Shown here piece after piece: positions 8,362-17,330 of a stretch of DNA of 64,000 nt. Every line of letters begins with the position of its first letter. Position 1 is the stretch's first letter. The notes beneath the pieces are model-generated. The model had not been told where the DNA came from, ran no database searches, and saw nothing but the letters and a program-made list of their open reading frames with translations. Source of the DNA: Gammaproteobacteria bacterium (lineage in GTDB: Bacteria > Pseudomonadota > Gammaproteobacteria > Pseudomonadales > Pseudohongiellaceae); assembly GCA_029244985.1 (NCBI GenBank), contig JAQWQD010000031.1, positions 1-64,000 on the forward strand, written 5' to 3'. Both the position numbers and the translations under genes were made by a program.

Positions 8362-10518
8362 TTAAGTCAGAGAGATAATATCGGCAAGTATACGAGCACT
8401 TTCCAAAATAAGAGGGTCACCTTCCTCTTCTTTGATTTCTTCTTCGTTATCTACAAGAATAGTTTCTTCGTCAGTAAATTCCGTAGAATTTTCTTCTGCG
8501 TCTTCATCTTCTTTCCACTCTTCCAATGGAATACCTTTTAGAGCTCGGCGCATATTTTCTGCGTCAAACTCTTCTCGACGACGATCTTCACGCTCTTGTT
8601 TAACAACAAGCTCATTAAGGGAAAATGTTTCTTTTTCTCTCAATGTCCGAGTACGCTCTATCTGGCCAAGTAAATAAATGAAGTCCGGCGAAGTTTTTGC
8701 TCGTTCATTGTGTAAATTTTGTAACTCTGGAAGCATAGTCTGTATTGAATTATAGGTCCGATATTCAACTGGCCTTACTGTATCCCAAGGGAGTGCACCA
8801 TCAAGGCTGCTCTCGCCAATATCTTCATAGGCGTCATAGAAATCAGGAAATGTTATATCTGGTATTACTCCTCGGTGCTGTGTGCTGGCGCCAGAGATTC
8901 GATAAAATTTTGAACGTGTTAGTTTGACCTGACCGTAATCCATCGGAATAATTTCTTGGACAGTACCTTTGCCAAAGGTCTGTCCGCCAAGCACGACACC
9001 CCGTTGATAGTCTTGAATTGCGCCAGCAAATATCTCAGAGGCAGAGGCACTTGTACGATTAACTAGAACTGCTAATGGCCCGTCATAAGCGACTTCGGGA
9101 TCGTTATCACCAAACGGTCGAGTGAATCCGTTGCGAATACCTGAGTATCGAATTTGGACTGTGGCGCCAGTTTCAATAAATAATCCGACCAATTGATTAG
9201 CTTCACTTAGACTGCCACCTCCATTGTTACGAAGGTCGACGACTACAGCATCGACTTCCTCTTCTTTTAATTCTTCCAATAAGTTGCGCACATCGCGCGT
9301 AGAGCTTTTGAAATTTTCTTCGCCACGGCTAGCAGCTTCAAAATCGAAGTAAAATGTGGGTAAATCTATTACACCAATCTTGTAATCCTGCCCACTATAA
9401 CTCAATTCAATCACTTCTTTCTTTGCGGATTGATCTTCGAGTTTTACGGTGTCACGAGTAATACTAACTACTGTTGCACTGGATTCAGTTACTGCGTCGG
9501 CAGGGATAACATTTAATCTTACTACTGTACCTTTTTCCCCACGTATTTGTGATACAACGTCATCAAGTCTCATGCCTACGACATCTTGAAGATCTCCATC
9601 TACACCTTGCCCGATTGCAATTATCCGGTCGCCTGCTTTCAGTTCGGCACCACGCTCTGCTGGTCCACCTTTGATCAGCTCCACCACTTTAGTGTATTCG
9701 TCTTCGCTAGTGAGTTGTGCGCCAATTCCCTGCAATGACAACGATAAACCCATATTGAAATTTTCAGAATCTCGTGGAGAAAAATAGGCAGTGTGTGGGT
9801 CGACTACTTTTGCAACTGTAGAAAGGTAGGTTTGAAAAATATCTCGCTCATTGGTTTTAAGAATTTGACTTAGCTGATTTCGGTATCGTTTTGAAAGTTT
9901 TTCTTCGATTTCTTCATTAGTATCGTCAGTTAGGCGCAAGCTGAGAACACTATTCTTGAGTCTTAGTCTCCAAATCTCGTCAAGTTCCTCCACAGTATTT
10001 GCGTAGGGCGCATCTTCCCGGTCGATACTGATGGATTCATCTAAAGTGAAATCCATTTCTGGAATATTAGTTTCTATACGATTAATTGCATAAATGAGAC
10101 GTTCCAAGACACGCTTGTAGTAGCGGTTATAAATTTCAAATCCTGGTTCAACGCTGCCTTCTTTGAGACTGTCATCCAAGGTATAACGATAAACGCTTAA
10201 TTCATCTACATCTGATTTTAAAAAATAAAGATGGGAGCCATCCAAGATATCTAAGTAGCTATCGAAGGCTGCTGATGAAAAGTTATCGTCAATATTAATT
10301 TCGGAATAATGCTTAGTTTGCAATTCTTCAAGTAAACTGACAGCCGTTTCGCCATGGATTTCCTGACTGGCGACTGGTTCATAAAGCTCTTCAATGTTTA
10401 AAACTAGATTGAGTTGCTCCAAGTCATCTTGAGCAAATATTGAGGTAGTGAATACACCGAGAAGATAGAGCGGGGCTAGAATAAAAAATCTAGCTAAAGG
10501 GGGGTTGTTAGTCTGCAT
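8362..10518 (-). CDS. prc: Tail-specific protease Prc (S41A family)
   Basis: The protein has 718 residues from the ATG at 10518. An upstream GTG would add nine residues, but GAGAGGA just before this ATG and the signal peptide right after it favour 10518. The signal peptide (to about ...IFAQ) sends it to the periplasm. Domains in order are an N-terminal helical lid, a PDZ domain (GAQLTSEDEYTKVVELIKGG), the S41 core with NRTSASASEIFAGAIQDY carrying the catalytic Ser and QTFGKGTVQE carrying the catalytic Lys, and a charged DUF3340-like C-terminal region. Prc degrades periplasmic proteins with nonpolar C termini and matures penicillin-binding protein 3 in E. coli. The very acidic tail is longer than in E. 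coli Prc (682 residues). Confidence 0.95.
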   Translation of the reverse strand: MQTNNPPLARFFILAPLYLLGVFTTSIFAQDDLEQLNLVLNIEELYEPVASQEIHGETAVSLLEELQTKHYSEINIDDNFSSAAFDSYLDILDGSHLYFLKSDVDELSVYRYTLDDSLKEGSVEPGFEIYNRYYKRVLERLIYAINRIETNIPEMDFTLDESISIDREDAPYANTVEELDEIWRLRLKNSVLSLRLTDDTNEEIEEKLSKRYRNQLSQILKTNERDIFQTYLSTVAKVVDPHTAYFSPRDSENFNMGLSLSLQGIGAQLTSEDEYTKVVELIKGGPAERGAELKAGDRIIAIGQGVDGDLQDVVGMRLDDVVSQIRGEKGTVVRLNVIPADAVTESSATVVSITRDTVKLEDQSAKKEVIELSYSGQDYKIGVIDLPTFYFDFEAASRGEENFKSSTRDVRNLLEELKEEEVDAVVVDLRNNGGGSLSEANQLVGLFIETGATVQIRYSGIRNGFTRPFGDNDPEVAYDGPLAVLVNRTSASASEIFAGAIQDYQRGVVLGGQTFGKGTVQEIIPMDYGQVKLTRSKFYRISGASTQHRGVIPDITFPDFYDAYEDIGESSLDGALPWDTVRPVEYRTYNSIQTMLPELQNLHNERAKTSPDFIYLLGQIERTRTLREKETFSLNELVVKQEREDRRREEFDAENMRRALKGIPLEEWKEDEDAEENSTEFTDEETILVDNEEEIKEEEGDPLILESARILADIISLT

Positions 10519-10676
10519 GATTCCTCTCAAATTTCTTGCTAACACTCAAGTGACAGACAAAAGCGTTAATACAATTCAGCCAAGCCGGCAAGTAGGAAGA
10601 TTATGCTAATTCCTTTATGGATAGAAGTACTTTTCAGCAATTTTAAGAATAGATTGACCAGGCATTGTATAAGAAT

Positions 10677-11879
10677 TTATTTGATAAGTTTGCTGCGTGC
10701 CGAAGCGTGTCGTTCAGTTCTTTCTACGTCAATATAACGATCGGTAATAGCGCTAGAACCGTGGCCTGCATCATCTCTGACATGTTCCCTTGGTCGATGT
10801 TTCACGTCATCTGAAATGCCAGTATGCCGAAGCCAATGCACCGTAGCAGCGGCGAGTCTTTCCGAGTCTTCAACAAACCCTTCTTTACGCATTCGTGCAG
10901 CGGCTAAATCGAAGCAAGTCTGCACTATTCCTCGAATCTGCCGGGTACTCGTAATTCCTCCTCTTCCCCTAGTTTTGTGAATTAGTGGGTTAGATTCGCC
11001 GGGGCTAGGAAGAGGTGGGAGGCCTCGAGAGCTACGGTAGCGTTTCAAAGCTGCTAACATGGCGTCAGAGACAGATATTTCCCGTTCTTTGTTACCCTTT
11101 CCGACCGTAACAAACCACCAATTTCCTTCTTGATCCGGCTGGAAGTGACCCATTTGTGGAAGCCATCTCGATGTTTCTACAAGCTCAGAAATTCGCAAAT
11201 ACATAGCGTAGAGTGCATTCATGATAAACAGCGTACGCTCATGTCTAATTGGATCTTGATTTGCAAGGATCTCAGCAGCCTCTGCAACATAATCCCACTG
11301 GAGAGGCGAGAGTCGACGAATTTTCCCTTGTGATTGATGTTTGCGCAGGAATTTACTTTTTTGACGTAGTTGGGATATTGGGTTCGCTGCGATATAACTC
11401 TCTTGAATGAGAAAGTTAAAGTAGCTGCTTAATACGCTAAACAAGGATTGGGTCGCCGATTGAGAGAGTGCGTATTCACCACCTTTAGAAACATAGGGGC
11501 GCCAATTCTTGTTTGGTAAGCGATCTCCAGACTTGCAGAGGAAGCGCGGGACATTCTTATTCCCAATCCAGGTAGCAGGGGGGTGTTTCGCAAATTCAAC
11601 GTAATTTTCAATGTCCTCTCTCAATATTTGGTTCACAGACTTTTCAGTAACTATCCAGCACCAGTGAAGAAAATGCTCTATTTCTCTGCGGTAGGTACTA
11701 AAGGTGTCTGGGCTACCTCGATAGCTATAAATAAATTCACTGGCATATTGATAATCTTGCAACGCATCAGCTGGCGCGTCTTTGATTAAGTGGGGGAGGG
11801 TCGCGACCTGATTCTTAAATGGATTCGGCATTTCCTCTAGAGTATCAAAGAATGCGGCTGGAGATTTACTGTAATGCAT
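10677..11879 (-). CDS. Tyrosine recombinase / integrase
   Basis: The 400-residue protein has a SAM-like N-terminal binding domain (about 40-180) and an intact catalytic domain: Arg229 in YLRISEL, Lys261 or Lys263, the HWLRH box (His348, Arg351), His373 in AGHGSS and Tyr382 in DRYID. Nothing is missing, so it should be active. An N-terminal extension of about 40 residues precedes the binding domain, and an insertion (about 100-135) lies before the usual helix. No excisionase, second recombinase, tRNA target or attachment repeat is visible nearby, so its element is not defined. It lies between prc and a secreted-protein gene, with an AT-rich stretch (11880-11912) upstream that could hold its promoter. 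Confidence 0.92.
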   Translation of the reverse strand: MHYSKSPAAFFDTLEEMPNPFKNQVATLPHLIKDAPADALQDYQYASEFIYSYRGSPDTFSTYRREIEHFLHWCWIVTEKSVNQILREDIENYVEFAKHPPATWIGNKNVPRFLCKSGDRLPNKNWRPYVSKGGEYALSQSATQSLFSVLSSYFNFLIQESYIAANPISQLRQKSKFLRKHQSQGKIRRLSPLQWDYVAEAAEILANQDPIRHERTLFIMNALYAMYLRISELVETSRWLPQMGHFQPDQEGNWWFVTVGKGNKEREISVSDAMLAALKRYRSSRGLPPLPSPGESNPLIHKTRGRGGITSTRQIRGIVQTCFDLAAARMRKEGFVEDSERLAAATVHWLRHTGISDDVKHRPREHVRDDAGHGSSAITDRYIDVERTERHASARSKLIK

Positions 11880-12273
11880 TAAGTATATTCTATATATATC
11901 TGTATATTATGAAAAATACTACTTTTGTTAGCCAACCAAAACAATGGTAGAACTGTAGAATCGCGAACGCTAGTTAGAATTGTCGGTGTTTACTGATTTA
12001 ACTTTACTGATTAAGGATAGGGGAGATTCTCTGAAAGCCGGGAATTCAGTCGTGTAGGGAAAAATAAGAAAAGACGTAATGATAAGTGCTAAAAAATGGG
12101 AAGAGGGGCAATCACAATGGGCGGGAAACTACCTATCTAGTTAATAATTTAATAATTCCTCTTTCTAAATTGGTAGTGATTGGATAAGTTGTGTGATTGT
12201 AAAAGCTAGGGTGACAGAACTCCGGGACGTTAGTTTAGATCATCTCTGAAGACAATTAATTAGGAGTAAGAAG
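11880..12273. other. 394-base gene-free region beside the integrase
   Basis: This divergent intergenic region begins with an alternating TA-rich stretch (11884-11910) next to the integrase start. It ends with AGGAGT, the ribosome-binding site of the 12274 gene. I see no coding frame, tRNA, long inverted repeat or direct repeat. An attachment site could lie here but none can be recognised without a comparison genome. Confidence 0.4.
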
Positions 12274-13281
12274 ATGCGTAAAGCTGTGTTACTCATATTA
12301 GTAGCTGGTATTTCCTCTATTGGACTCAATGCTTCAGCCCAAGACTGGGAGATTCCAAGAACGGCAGAAGGCAGACCGGATTTACAGGGTGTGTGGACAA
12401 ATAAAACACTTACACCGCTTACACGAAATAGAGAGCTCGGAGAGCAGCAAGCACTCACGCAGGAACAAACAGCCCGGTTGGAAGATGGTCATCAGAATTA
12501 TCTTGATGCTGAATTTGCGGACAGCGACCCAAGCCGGGGAGCAGGTTTTGGTGCTCAAGCTGGAGATGATGGTAATACAGAAGATGGTTATAACGAATTT
12601 TGGAAGGATCTTGGTACTCGTATCCAAATGATTAATGGAGAATACCGTTCTTCAATAATAGTTGATCCTTCCGATGGACAAATTCCCTATGCCGGTGATC
12701 CTCGAGCGCGCTTTCGTCGCGATCCTAATGGGCCTGGTCCCTATGATGGCCCAGAAGCCAGGCCGCTTGCAGAACGCTGCCTGCTGTCTTTCGGCTCCCA
12801 TTCGGGGCCGCCTATGCTGCCGGTGATGTATAACAATAACTACCAGTTTGTGCAGACAGCTGATTACGTAGTGATCCTAGCGGAAATGGCTCACGATGCT
12901 AGAATTATTCGCCTTAATGATAGCGGGCATAAGTTAGCGATGAACAAATGGATGGGCGATTCTGTGGGCCGTTGGAAAGGGGATACTCTAATTGTTGAAA
13001 CCAAAGGCTTTAACCCTCAGCAAAACTTTCGAGGAGCATCGGAAAATCTGTCAGTAATTGAAAGATTTAGTCGCATTTCTGAGAGTGAAATCTTATATAA
13101 CTTCACAGTTGAGGACTCAAGTGTATTTAGTCAGCCCTTCACTGGGGAATTAGTATTCAATGCAAGGCCCAGCCAAGAATCTATCTACGAATACGCTTGC
13201 CATGAAGGAAACTATGCTTTGTCTGGAATTCTCGCAGGTGCCCGTGAACTTGAGCGTCAAAATGAAGCTACAGAACAGTAA
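12274..13281 (+). CDS. Secreted 'PDLQGVW' protein of unknown function
   Basis: The 335-residue protein has a strong signal peptide (cleavage ASA-Q at about 22-23) and an AGGAGT ribosome-binding site eight bases before the ATG. The mature protein begins WEIPRTAEGRPDLQGVWTN. This entry is typical of a large, unnamed family of exported proteins in marine gammaproteobacteria and acidobacteria. Later landmarks are ERCLLSFGSHSGPPMLP (about 169-185), a conserved GDSVGRWKGDTLIVETKGF (about 228-246) and a C-terminal YEYACHEGNYAL. The GRWEGDTLV.ET.GF-like motif is shared by many such proteins. No enzyme activity is known to me. The gene appears to be monocistronic. Confidence 0.78.
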   Translation: MRKAVLLILVAGISSIGLNASAQDWEIPRTAEGRPDLQGVWTNKTLTPLTRNRELGEQQALTQEQTARLEDGHQNYLDAEFADSDPSRGAGFGAQAGDDGNTEDGYNEFWKDLGTRIQMINGEYRSSIIVDPSDGQIPYAGDPRARFRRDPNGPGPYDGPEARPLAERCLLSFGSHSGPPMLPVMYNNNYQFVQTADYVVILAEMAHDARIIRLNDSGHKLAMNKWMGDSVGRWKGDTLIVETKGFNPQQNFRGASENLSVIERFSRISESEILYNFTVEDSSVFSQPFTGELVFNARPSQESIYEYACHEGNYALSGILAGARELERQNEATEQ

Positions 13282-13348
13282 TCCTTTGTTAATGGGTTGG
13301 TGTGACGTTTTGGGCTTATTTGAATTTAAAAATATCATGTAAATACAA

Positions 13349-13365
13349 ATAATTACAGTAATTAT
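13349..13365. promoter_or_regulatory. Perfect palindrome just before the GST-like gene
   Basis: ATAATTAC-A-GTAATTAT has eight-base arms around one central base. It ends five bases before the ATG at 13371, exactly where a ribosome-binding site would be, and no Shine-Dalgarno sequence is visible. It could be a repressor operator or an RNA hairpin controlling initiation; AT-richness makes chance possible. Confidence 0.35.
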
Positions 13366-13370
13366 CTCAG

Positions 13371-14438
13371 ATGCAATATAAAGAACCTCTAGAGCTTATG
13401 GGCGTGCCAGGGTCGCCATATACCAGAAAGATGCTTGCGCTGCTTCGCTACCGGAGAATTCAATACAAATTGCTCCCAGGCCTAAGAGGACAGCTCCGAC
13501 CTGAGCCAGATCGATATAAAGAAAGACCACAACCCAAAGTCCCTCTATTACCTACATTCTATGTTACTGATGAAGCTGGAAATGAAATTGCAATTTGTGA
13601 TTCGACCCCGCTAATACGGGAATTGGATATCGAATACCCGGCACGCGCGGTTATTCCCGGGAACCCTCTACTAGCCCTAATTAACTCAGTAATTGAGGAT
13701 TATGCTGATGAATGGTTAACAAAGGCCATGTTTCATTATCGATGGACTTATCCTCCTGACATTAAAAAAGCGGGACAGATGTTACCTAGGTGGACCAATA
13801 TTAATTTACCTGAAGCTACTATGAGAGAGCGGGGGAGGCAGATTTCGGAGCTTCAAATCTCCAGATTGCGCTATGTAGGCTCTAACGAAATAACCAAAAA
13901 AACAATTGAGTCTAGCTTTTTGAGATTCATAAAATTGCTAGATGCACATTTAACCACTAATACCTTTCTGCTAGGGATGAGGCCAGCAAGTTGTGATTTC
14001 GCAGTGTATGGACAATTAACTTGTTTAGCGTTGTTTGATCCAACGCCTCAATCAATAATTTTAAAATATGCACCTCGGATATATGCGTGGACAGAAGTTA
14101 TGGAGGACCTATCAGGATTTGAGATTCTTGCTGGCGACTGGTTCTCCGAGTCAGAGCCTGCAGAGAAATTAGAATTACCTAATTCTCTTTCAGACATCCT
14201 TGTAGAGATTGGAAAAACATATACGCCTTATCTTCTGTCAAATGAGCATGCGATCAAAACTAATAAGGATTTACTTAAAACAGAAATTGATGGTCTGGAG
14301 TGGATACAAAAACCGTTTCCATATCAATTTAAATGCCTGCAGGCGTTAAGAGACGAGTTCCATCAGTTAAGTGTTGAACAGAGGAAAGGATTTAAAAAAT
14401 TCTCACTAGGCATGGGGATATCTGAATTATTTGATTGA
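13371..14438 (+). CDS. Glutathione S-transferase-like protein, extended form
   Basis: The N-terminal 90 residues form a thioredoxin-like GST domain: LMGVPGSPYTRKML with the Ser/Tyr/Arg region at the glutathione site, PKVPLLPTFYV as the cis-proline strand, and CDSTPLIREL as the glutathione-contacting turn. A helical C-terminal domain follows (LDAHLTTNTFLLGMRPASCDFAVYG resembles the GST 'G..P...D' helix). At 355 residues it is over 100 longer than ordinary bacterial GSTs; the tail from about 255 is unmatched to anything I know. Substrate is unknown. The glutathione reductase gene lies nearby (15164) but on the other strand. Confidence is good for the fold and low for activity. Confidence 0.78.
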   Translation: MQYKEPLELMGVPGSPYTRKMLALLRYRRIQYKLLPGLRGQLRPEPDRYKERPQPKVPLLPTFYVTDEAGNEIAICDSTPLIRELDIEYPARAVIPGNPLLALINSVIEDYADEWLTKAMFHYRWTYPPDIKKAGQMLPRWTNINLPEATMRERGRQISELQISRLRYVGSNEITKKTIESSFLRFIKLLDAHLTTNTFLLGMRPASCDFAVYGQLTCLALFDPTPQSIILKYAPRIYAWTEVMEDLSGFEILAGDWFSESEPAEKLELPNSLSDILVEIGKTYTPYLLSNEHAIKTNKDLLKTEIDGLEWIQKPFPYQFKCLQALRDEFHQLSVEQRKGFKKFSLGMGISELFD

Positions 14439-14458
14439 AGCGCCGCGAGAGACGCTTC
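14437..14458 (+). terminator. Hairpin at the end of the GST-like gene
   Basis: GAAGCG (14437-14442) pairs with CGCTTC (14453-14458) and starts inside the stop codon. It is followed by only TTC, so it is at best a weak terminator. Confidence 0.35.
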
Positions 14459-14568
14459 TTCAACCTGGGCAGAGTGATGTGTGCCAATACCAATTTTGAA
14501 GGAAGGTCGTCGTATAGGATTCGCTACCGTTGTTTTGCCTAATTGGCAGAGTCAAAGTGATCCTAAGA

Positions 14569-14587
14569 GGAGGGGGGGACCCCCTCT
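14569..14587 (-). terminator. GC-rich hairpin downstream of the 14601 gene
   Basis: An eight-pair stem of G-rich 14569-14576 with C-rich 14580-14587 closes a three-base loop. It begins 14 bases after the minus-strand stop at 14601. There is no T-run, so intrinsic termination is uncertain; it may protect the 3' end of that transcript. Confidence 0.35.
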
Positions 14588-14600
14588 CGGATCTATAGTT

Positions 14601-14984
14601 TTAGCTGGCTATTCGCGAAAAATCTACTCTTATACTATCGTCCCTAAAATCAATACTTACGACTGCTAAGTGAATCATTCCATCTGAAATGTCGTCGACA
14701 CAATATATCTTCATAACGTGCCCGGTGCGCTTCCATACGCCTTGAAGCGCAGCTGTATTACTCACGCCTTCGTCATCAATAGCACTAGCATTTCCCATCA
14801 TTGAGCCTTGTCCTGGAGTCTTAGGATTCATGCTAAGTTCATAGTTCACATAGACCGAGCCATATATTGAGACTTTGATTTTCCCTGTAATTGTGCCGCC
14901 CGAGTCCCCGAGTATTACCGAAGAGATGCTTCCTTCCGCAGATAAGAGTTCGTCTTCTAATTTAATTAGATTTTCTAAAGCCAT
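14601..14984 (-). CDS. Unrecognised small protein, non-secreted paralogue of the 2659 product
   Basis: The start is placed at the ATG at 14984 because GAGGA lies eight bases upstream of it. A TTG 66 bases earlier has no such site. The 127-residue product has no signal peptide, unlike its paralogue. It shares with it the landmarks SISSVIL.D.GG, GQGSM.G.A.AI, QGVW, VDDISDG and FRDDSIRVDF in the same order. Function is unknown. It is preceded on the minus strand by glutathione reductase at a distance, separated by 179 bases, and probably has its own promoter. Confidence 0.7.
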   Translation of the reverse strand: MALENLIKLEDELLSAEGSISSVILGDSGGTITGKIKVSIYGSVYVNYELSMNPKTPGQGSMMGNASAIDDEGVSNTAALQGVWKRTGHVMKIYCVDDISDGMIHLAVVSIDFRDDSIRVDFSRIAS

Positions 14985-15163
14985 TATTCTTTCCTCAGTT
15001 AAATTTAGTAATAATTTGGTGTCTTTGATTCTAATTCTCTGTGTATCCAAAGGGGAGACAGAGGCTTAGACAGTTTTCATTATTTCCGGTAATCTTTATT
15101 ACCGGAAATAGAAGTAATAGGTATTACGCGGAAATCGCCTCCTTGATCGTAGCTTTACGCCAA

Positions 15164-16525
15164 TCATATACCTTTATCTTTTCGCTTGGCTCGCATAGTA
15201 ACGAATTCTTCCGCAAACGTTGGATGGATTCCAACTGTTGCGTCAAACTGCTGTTTAGTCGCACCAGCGTTCATAGCTACAGCAAAGCCTTGAACCAGTT
15301 CACCTGCATCAGGCCCTACCATGTGCAATCCAATAACTCGATCTGACGATTGATCGACTAAAAGCTTAATCATAGCCATCTCTGCACTTCCGCTTAGGGT
15401 ATTTTTAAGAGGTTTTACGACGGCAGTATAAACATCAATGGCAATATGCTGATCTAATGCTTCTTCTTCAGTCAGACCACAAGTAGCGAGATTTGGATGG
15501 CAAAACACGGCAGTAGGAATGCATTTGTAACTCATTGCATCAAACGAATTTGAAAATAGTGCTCTGGCGACAATTTGACCCTCTGCAAGTGCTACGGGAG
15601 TCAAAGCAATCCTGTTGATGACATCACCAACGGCAAATATATTCGGCTCTGTGGTTTGGAATCGATTATTCACTACCACACCACCATTAGCGGAGAGCTC
15701 TACATTGACGTTTTCTAGCCCCAAACCCGCTGTTAGAGGTGTTCGACCTGTTGCCGATAAAACAGCATCAACTTCTAGCTCATTTCCGGAATCAAAAGAA
15801 ACACGTAAACCATTGTTATTTTTGCAAATCTCAACTATTTCTGTTCCTAGGTTAAGGGTTACGTCGTGACCTATTTGTTTCGTGATAAATTGGCGAATAT
15901 CCCCATCGAAGCCCCTCAATAATTGGTCTCCCCGATAACTTAATATGGTTTCACTGCCTAGACGGGTAAATATACTGGCAAACTCTACTGCAATATAGCC
16001 ACCCCCAACAACAAGCAATCTTGGGGGTAATGTTTCCATATGGAATACATCGTTTGAAGTTAGAACATGCTCAGAGCCCCGATAGTCCGGTACCCAAGGC
16101 CATCCGCCCGTTGCGATAAGGATGTATTTCGCAGAAACATGCTGGCCAGCAACCTCTACAGTGTGCGAATTCACAATTTGAGCATGAGCTTCGAACACTT
16201 CAACTCCATTATCTTCAAGTATTGATTTATATATTCTATTTAATCTATTGATTTCTATATTTTTATTAGTTAATAAGGTACCCCAATTAAAAGAACTTTC
16301 TGGGATATCCCACCCAAATCCTCGACTATCTATCATGTCGTCACGGTAGTGTGCGGCATAGCTAAAAAGCTTTTTCGGTACACAGCCCACATTAACGCAG
16401 GTGCCTCCAAAATAACGCTCTTCTGCTACTGCTACGTTTGCGCCAAGACCCGCGGCTATTCGGCAAGCGCGAACTCCACCAGAGCCAGCGCCAATGACAA
16501 ATAGGTCATAATCAAAATTAGGCAA
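15164..16525 (-). CDS. gor: Glutathione-disulfide reductase
   Basis: The 453-residue flavoprotein matches glutathione reductase in length. It has an FAD-binding GAGSGGVRA loop (12-20), the redox disulfide Cys43/Cys48 in GGTCVNVGCVPKK, an NADP-domain GGGYIAVEFA, the second FAD motif FAVGDV, and the dimer-face HPTFAEEF with the catalytic His-Glu pair near the C terminus. It reduces oxidised glutathione with NADPH in the cytosol. The start is a TTG with AAGGA nine bases upstream; no nearer ATG exists. Thioredoxin reductase and dihydrolipoamide dehydrogenase are less likely given the HPT.AEE ending. It diverges from the AlkB-like gene. Confidence 0.93.
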   Translation of the reverse strand: MPNFDYDLFVIGAGSGGVRACRIAAGLGANVAVAEERYFGGTCVNVGCVPKKLFSYAAHYRDDMIDSRGFGWDIPESSFNWGTLLTNKNIEINRLNRIYKSILEDNGVEVFEAHAQIVNSHTVEVAGQHVSAKYILIATGGWPWVPDYRGSEHVLTSNDVFHMETLPPRLLVVGGGYIAVEFASIFTRLGSETILSYRGDQLLRGFDGDIRQFITKQIGHDVTLNLGTEIVEICKNNNGLRVSFDSGNELEVDAVLSATGRTPLTAGLGLENVNVELSANGGVVVNNRFQTTEPNIFAVGDVINRIALTPVALAEGQIVARALFSNSFDAMSYKCIPTAVFCHPNLATCGLTEEEALDQHIAIDVYTAVVKPLKNTLSGSAEMAMIKLLVDQSSDRVIGLHMVGPDAGELVQGFAVAMNAGATKQQFDATVGIHPTFAEEFVTMRAKRKDKGI

Positions 16526-16610
16526 TTTACTGTATCCTTAAAATCAGCCGATAGCAGAAAAGCAGGCATTATGCACTAGCCGCGACGCTTCAACTACGGG
16601 ATTTAATCAC

Positions 16611-17240
16611 TTGGAAGAACAAAACGAATTGTTCTTAGATCAGAGAAACTCTTCAGCTCGCCTGACTCATGAATTAGGCAATGGAACTATCCAAGAATTT
16701 CCTTTCGCATTCAATGAACGAGAATCTAATAGATATCTCACAAGCTTAATTGACAAGATTCCCTGGCAACAAGATAGTCTGTGGGTTGGTGGTAAAGAAG
16801 TTCTGATACCGCGATTGCAGTGTTGGATGGGCGATCAAGGTTCTGACTACAGCTATTCAGGTATCCGTTTGCAGCCAAAGCCATGGTCTGAAGATGTTTT
16901 AAATATTAAGACTCGTATTGAATCCCTTGCCGAACATAAATTTAATTCGGTATTACTTAACTATTATCGAAATGGTCAAGACAGTGTCTCCTGGCATGCT
17001 GATGATGAAAAGGAATTAGGTGACAAGCCAATTATTGCATCGATATCATTTGGCGCTGTTAGAAAATTTCAATTTCGCGCTAAGTTTACCAATGGTGCCC
17101 AAAAATTTAACATAGAGCTGCGTAATGGAAGCTTTTTATTGATGGGTGATACATTGCAAAATAATTGGCTTCATCAATTACCTAAAGTTTCAGGATTGGG
17201 AAAACCTAGAATAAATCTAACCTTTCGTCGCATTTATTAA
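16611..17240 (+). CDS. AlkB-like 2-oxoglutarate/Fe(II) dioxygenase
   Basis: The 209-residue protein carries the full iron and 2-oxoglutarate set: His129-x-Asp131 in SWHADDE, His188 in WLHQLPK, and Arg200/Arg206 in PRINLTFRR. The LNYYRNGQDSVSWHADDE stretch and SFGAVRKFQFR match the AlkB branch close to human ALKBH2/3 and many bacterial AlkB2-like proteins, which repair alkylated bases in nucleic acids oxidatively. The start is uncertain: TTG at 16611 gives the length usual for the branch, but no clear ribosome-binding site is seen. It is followed 90 bases later by an L-2-hydroxyglutarate oxidase-like gene on the same strand. Confidence 0.88.
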   Translation: MEEQNELFLDQRNSSARLTHELGNGTIQEFPFAFNERESNRYLTSLIDKIPWQQDSLWVGGKEVLIPRLQCWMGDQGSDYSYSGIRLQPKPWSEDVLNIKTRIESLAEHKFNSVLLNYYRNGQDSVSWHADDEKELGDKPIIASISFGAVRKFQFRAKFTNGAQKFNIELRNGSFLLMGDTLQNNWLHQLPKVSGLGKPRINLTFRRIY

Positions 17241-17330
17241 TCGAGTAAAAAACTAAGAAGCTGCTTTTGAATATTGGCAAACTCTTAATGAATTCTATTT
17301 TTAGAAATAATTATCATTGGTTTAAACTTC

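Noticed and set aside
14481..14669. A 62-codon plus-strand frame after the GST-like gene.
   Set aside because: It overlaps the 3' end of the opposite-strand 14601 gene, contains the GC-rich hairpin and shows no family features.
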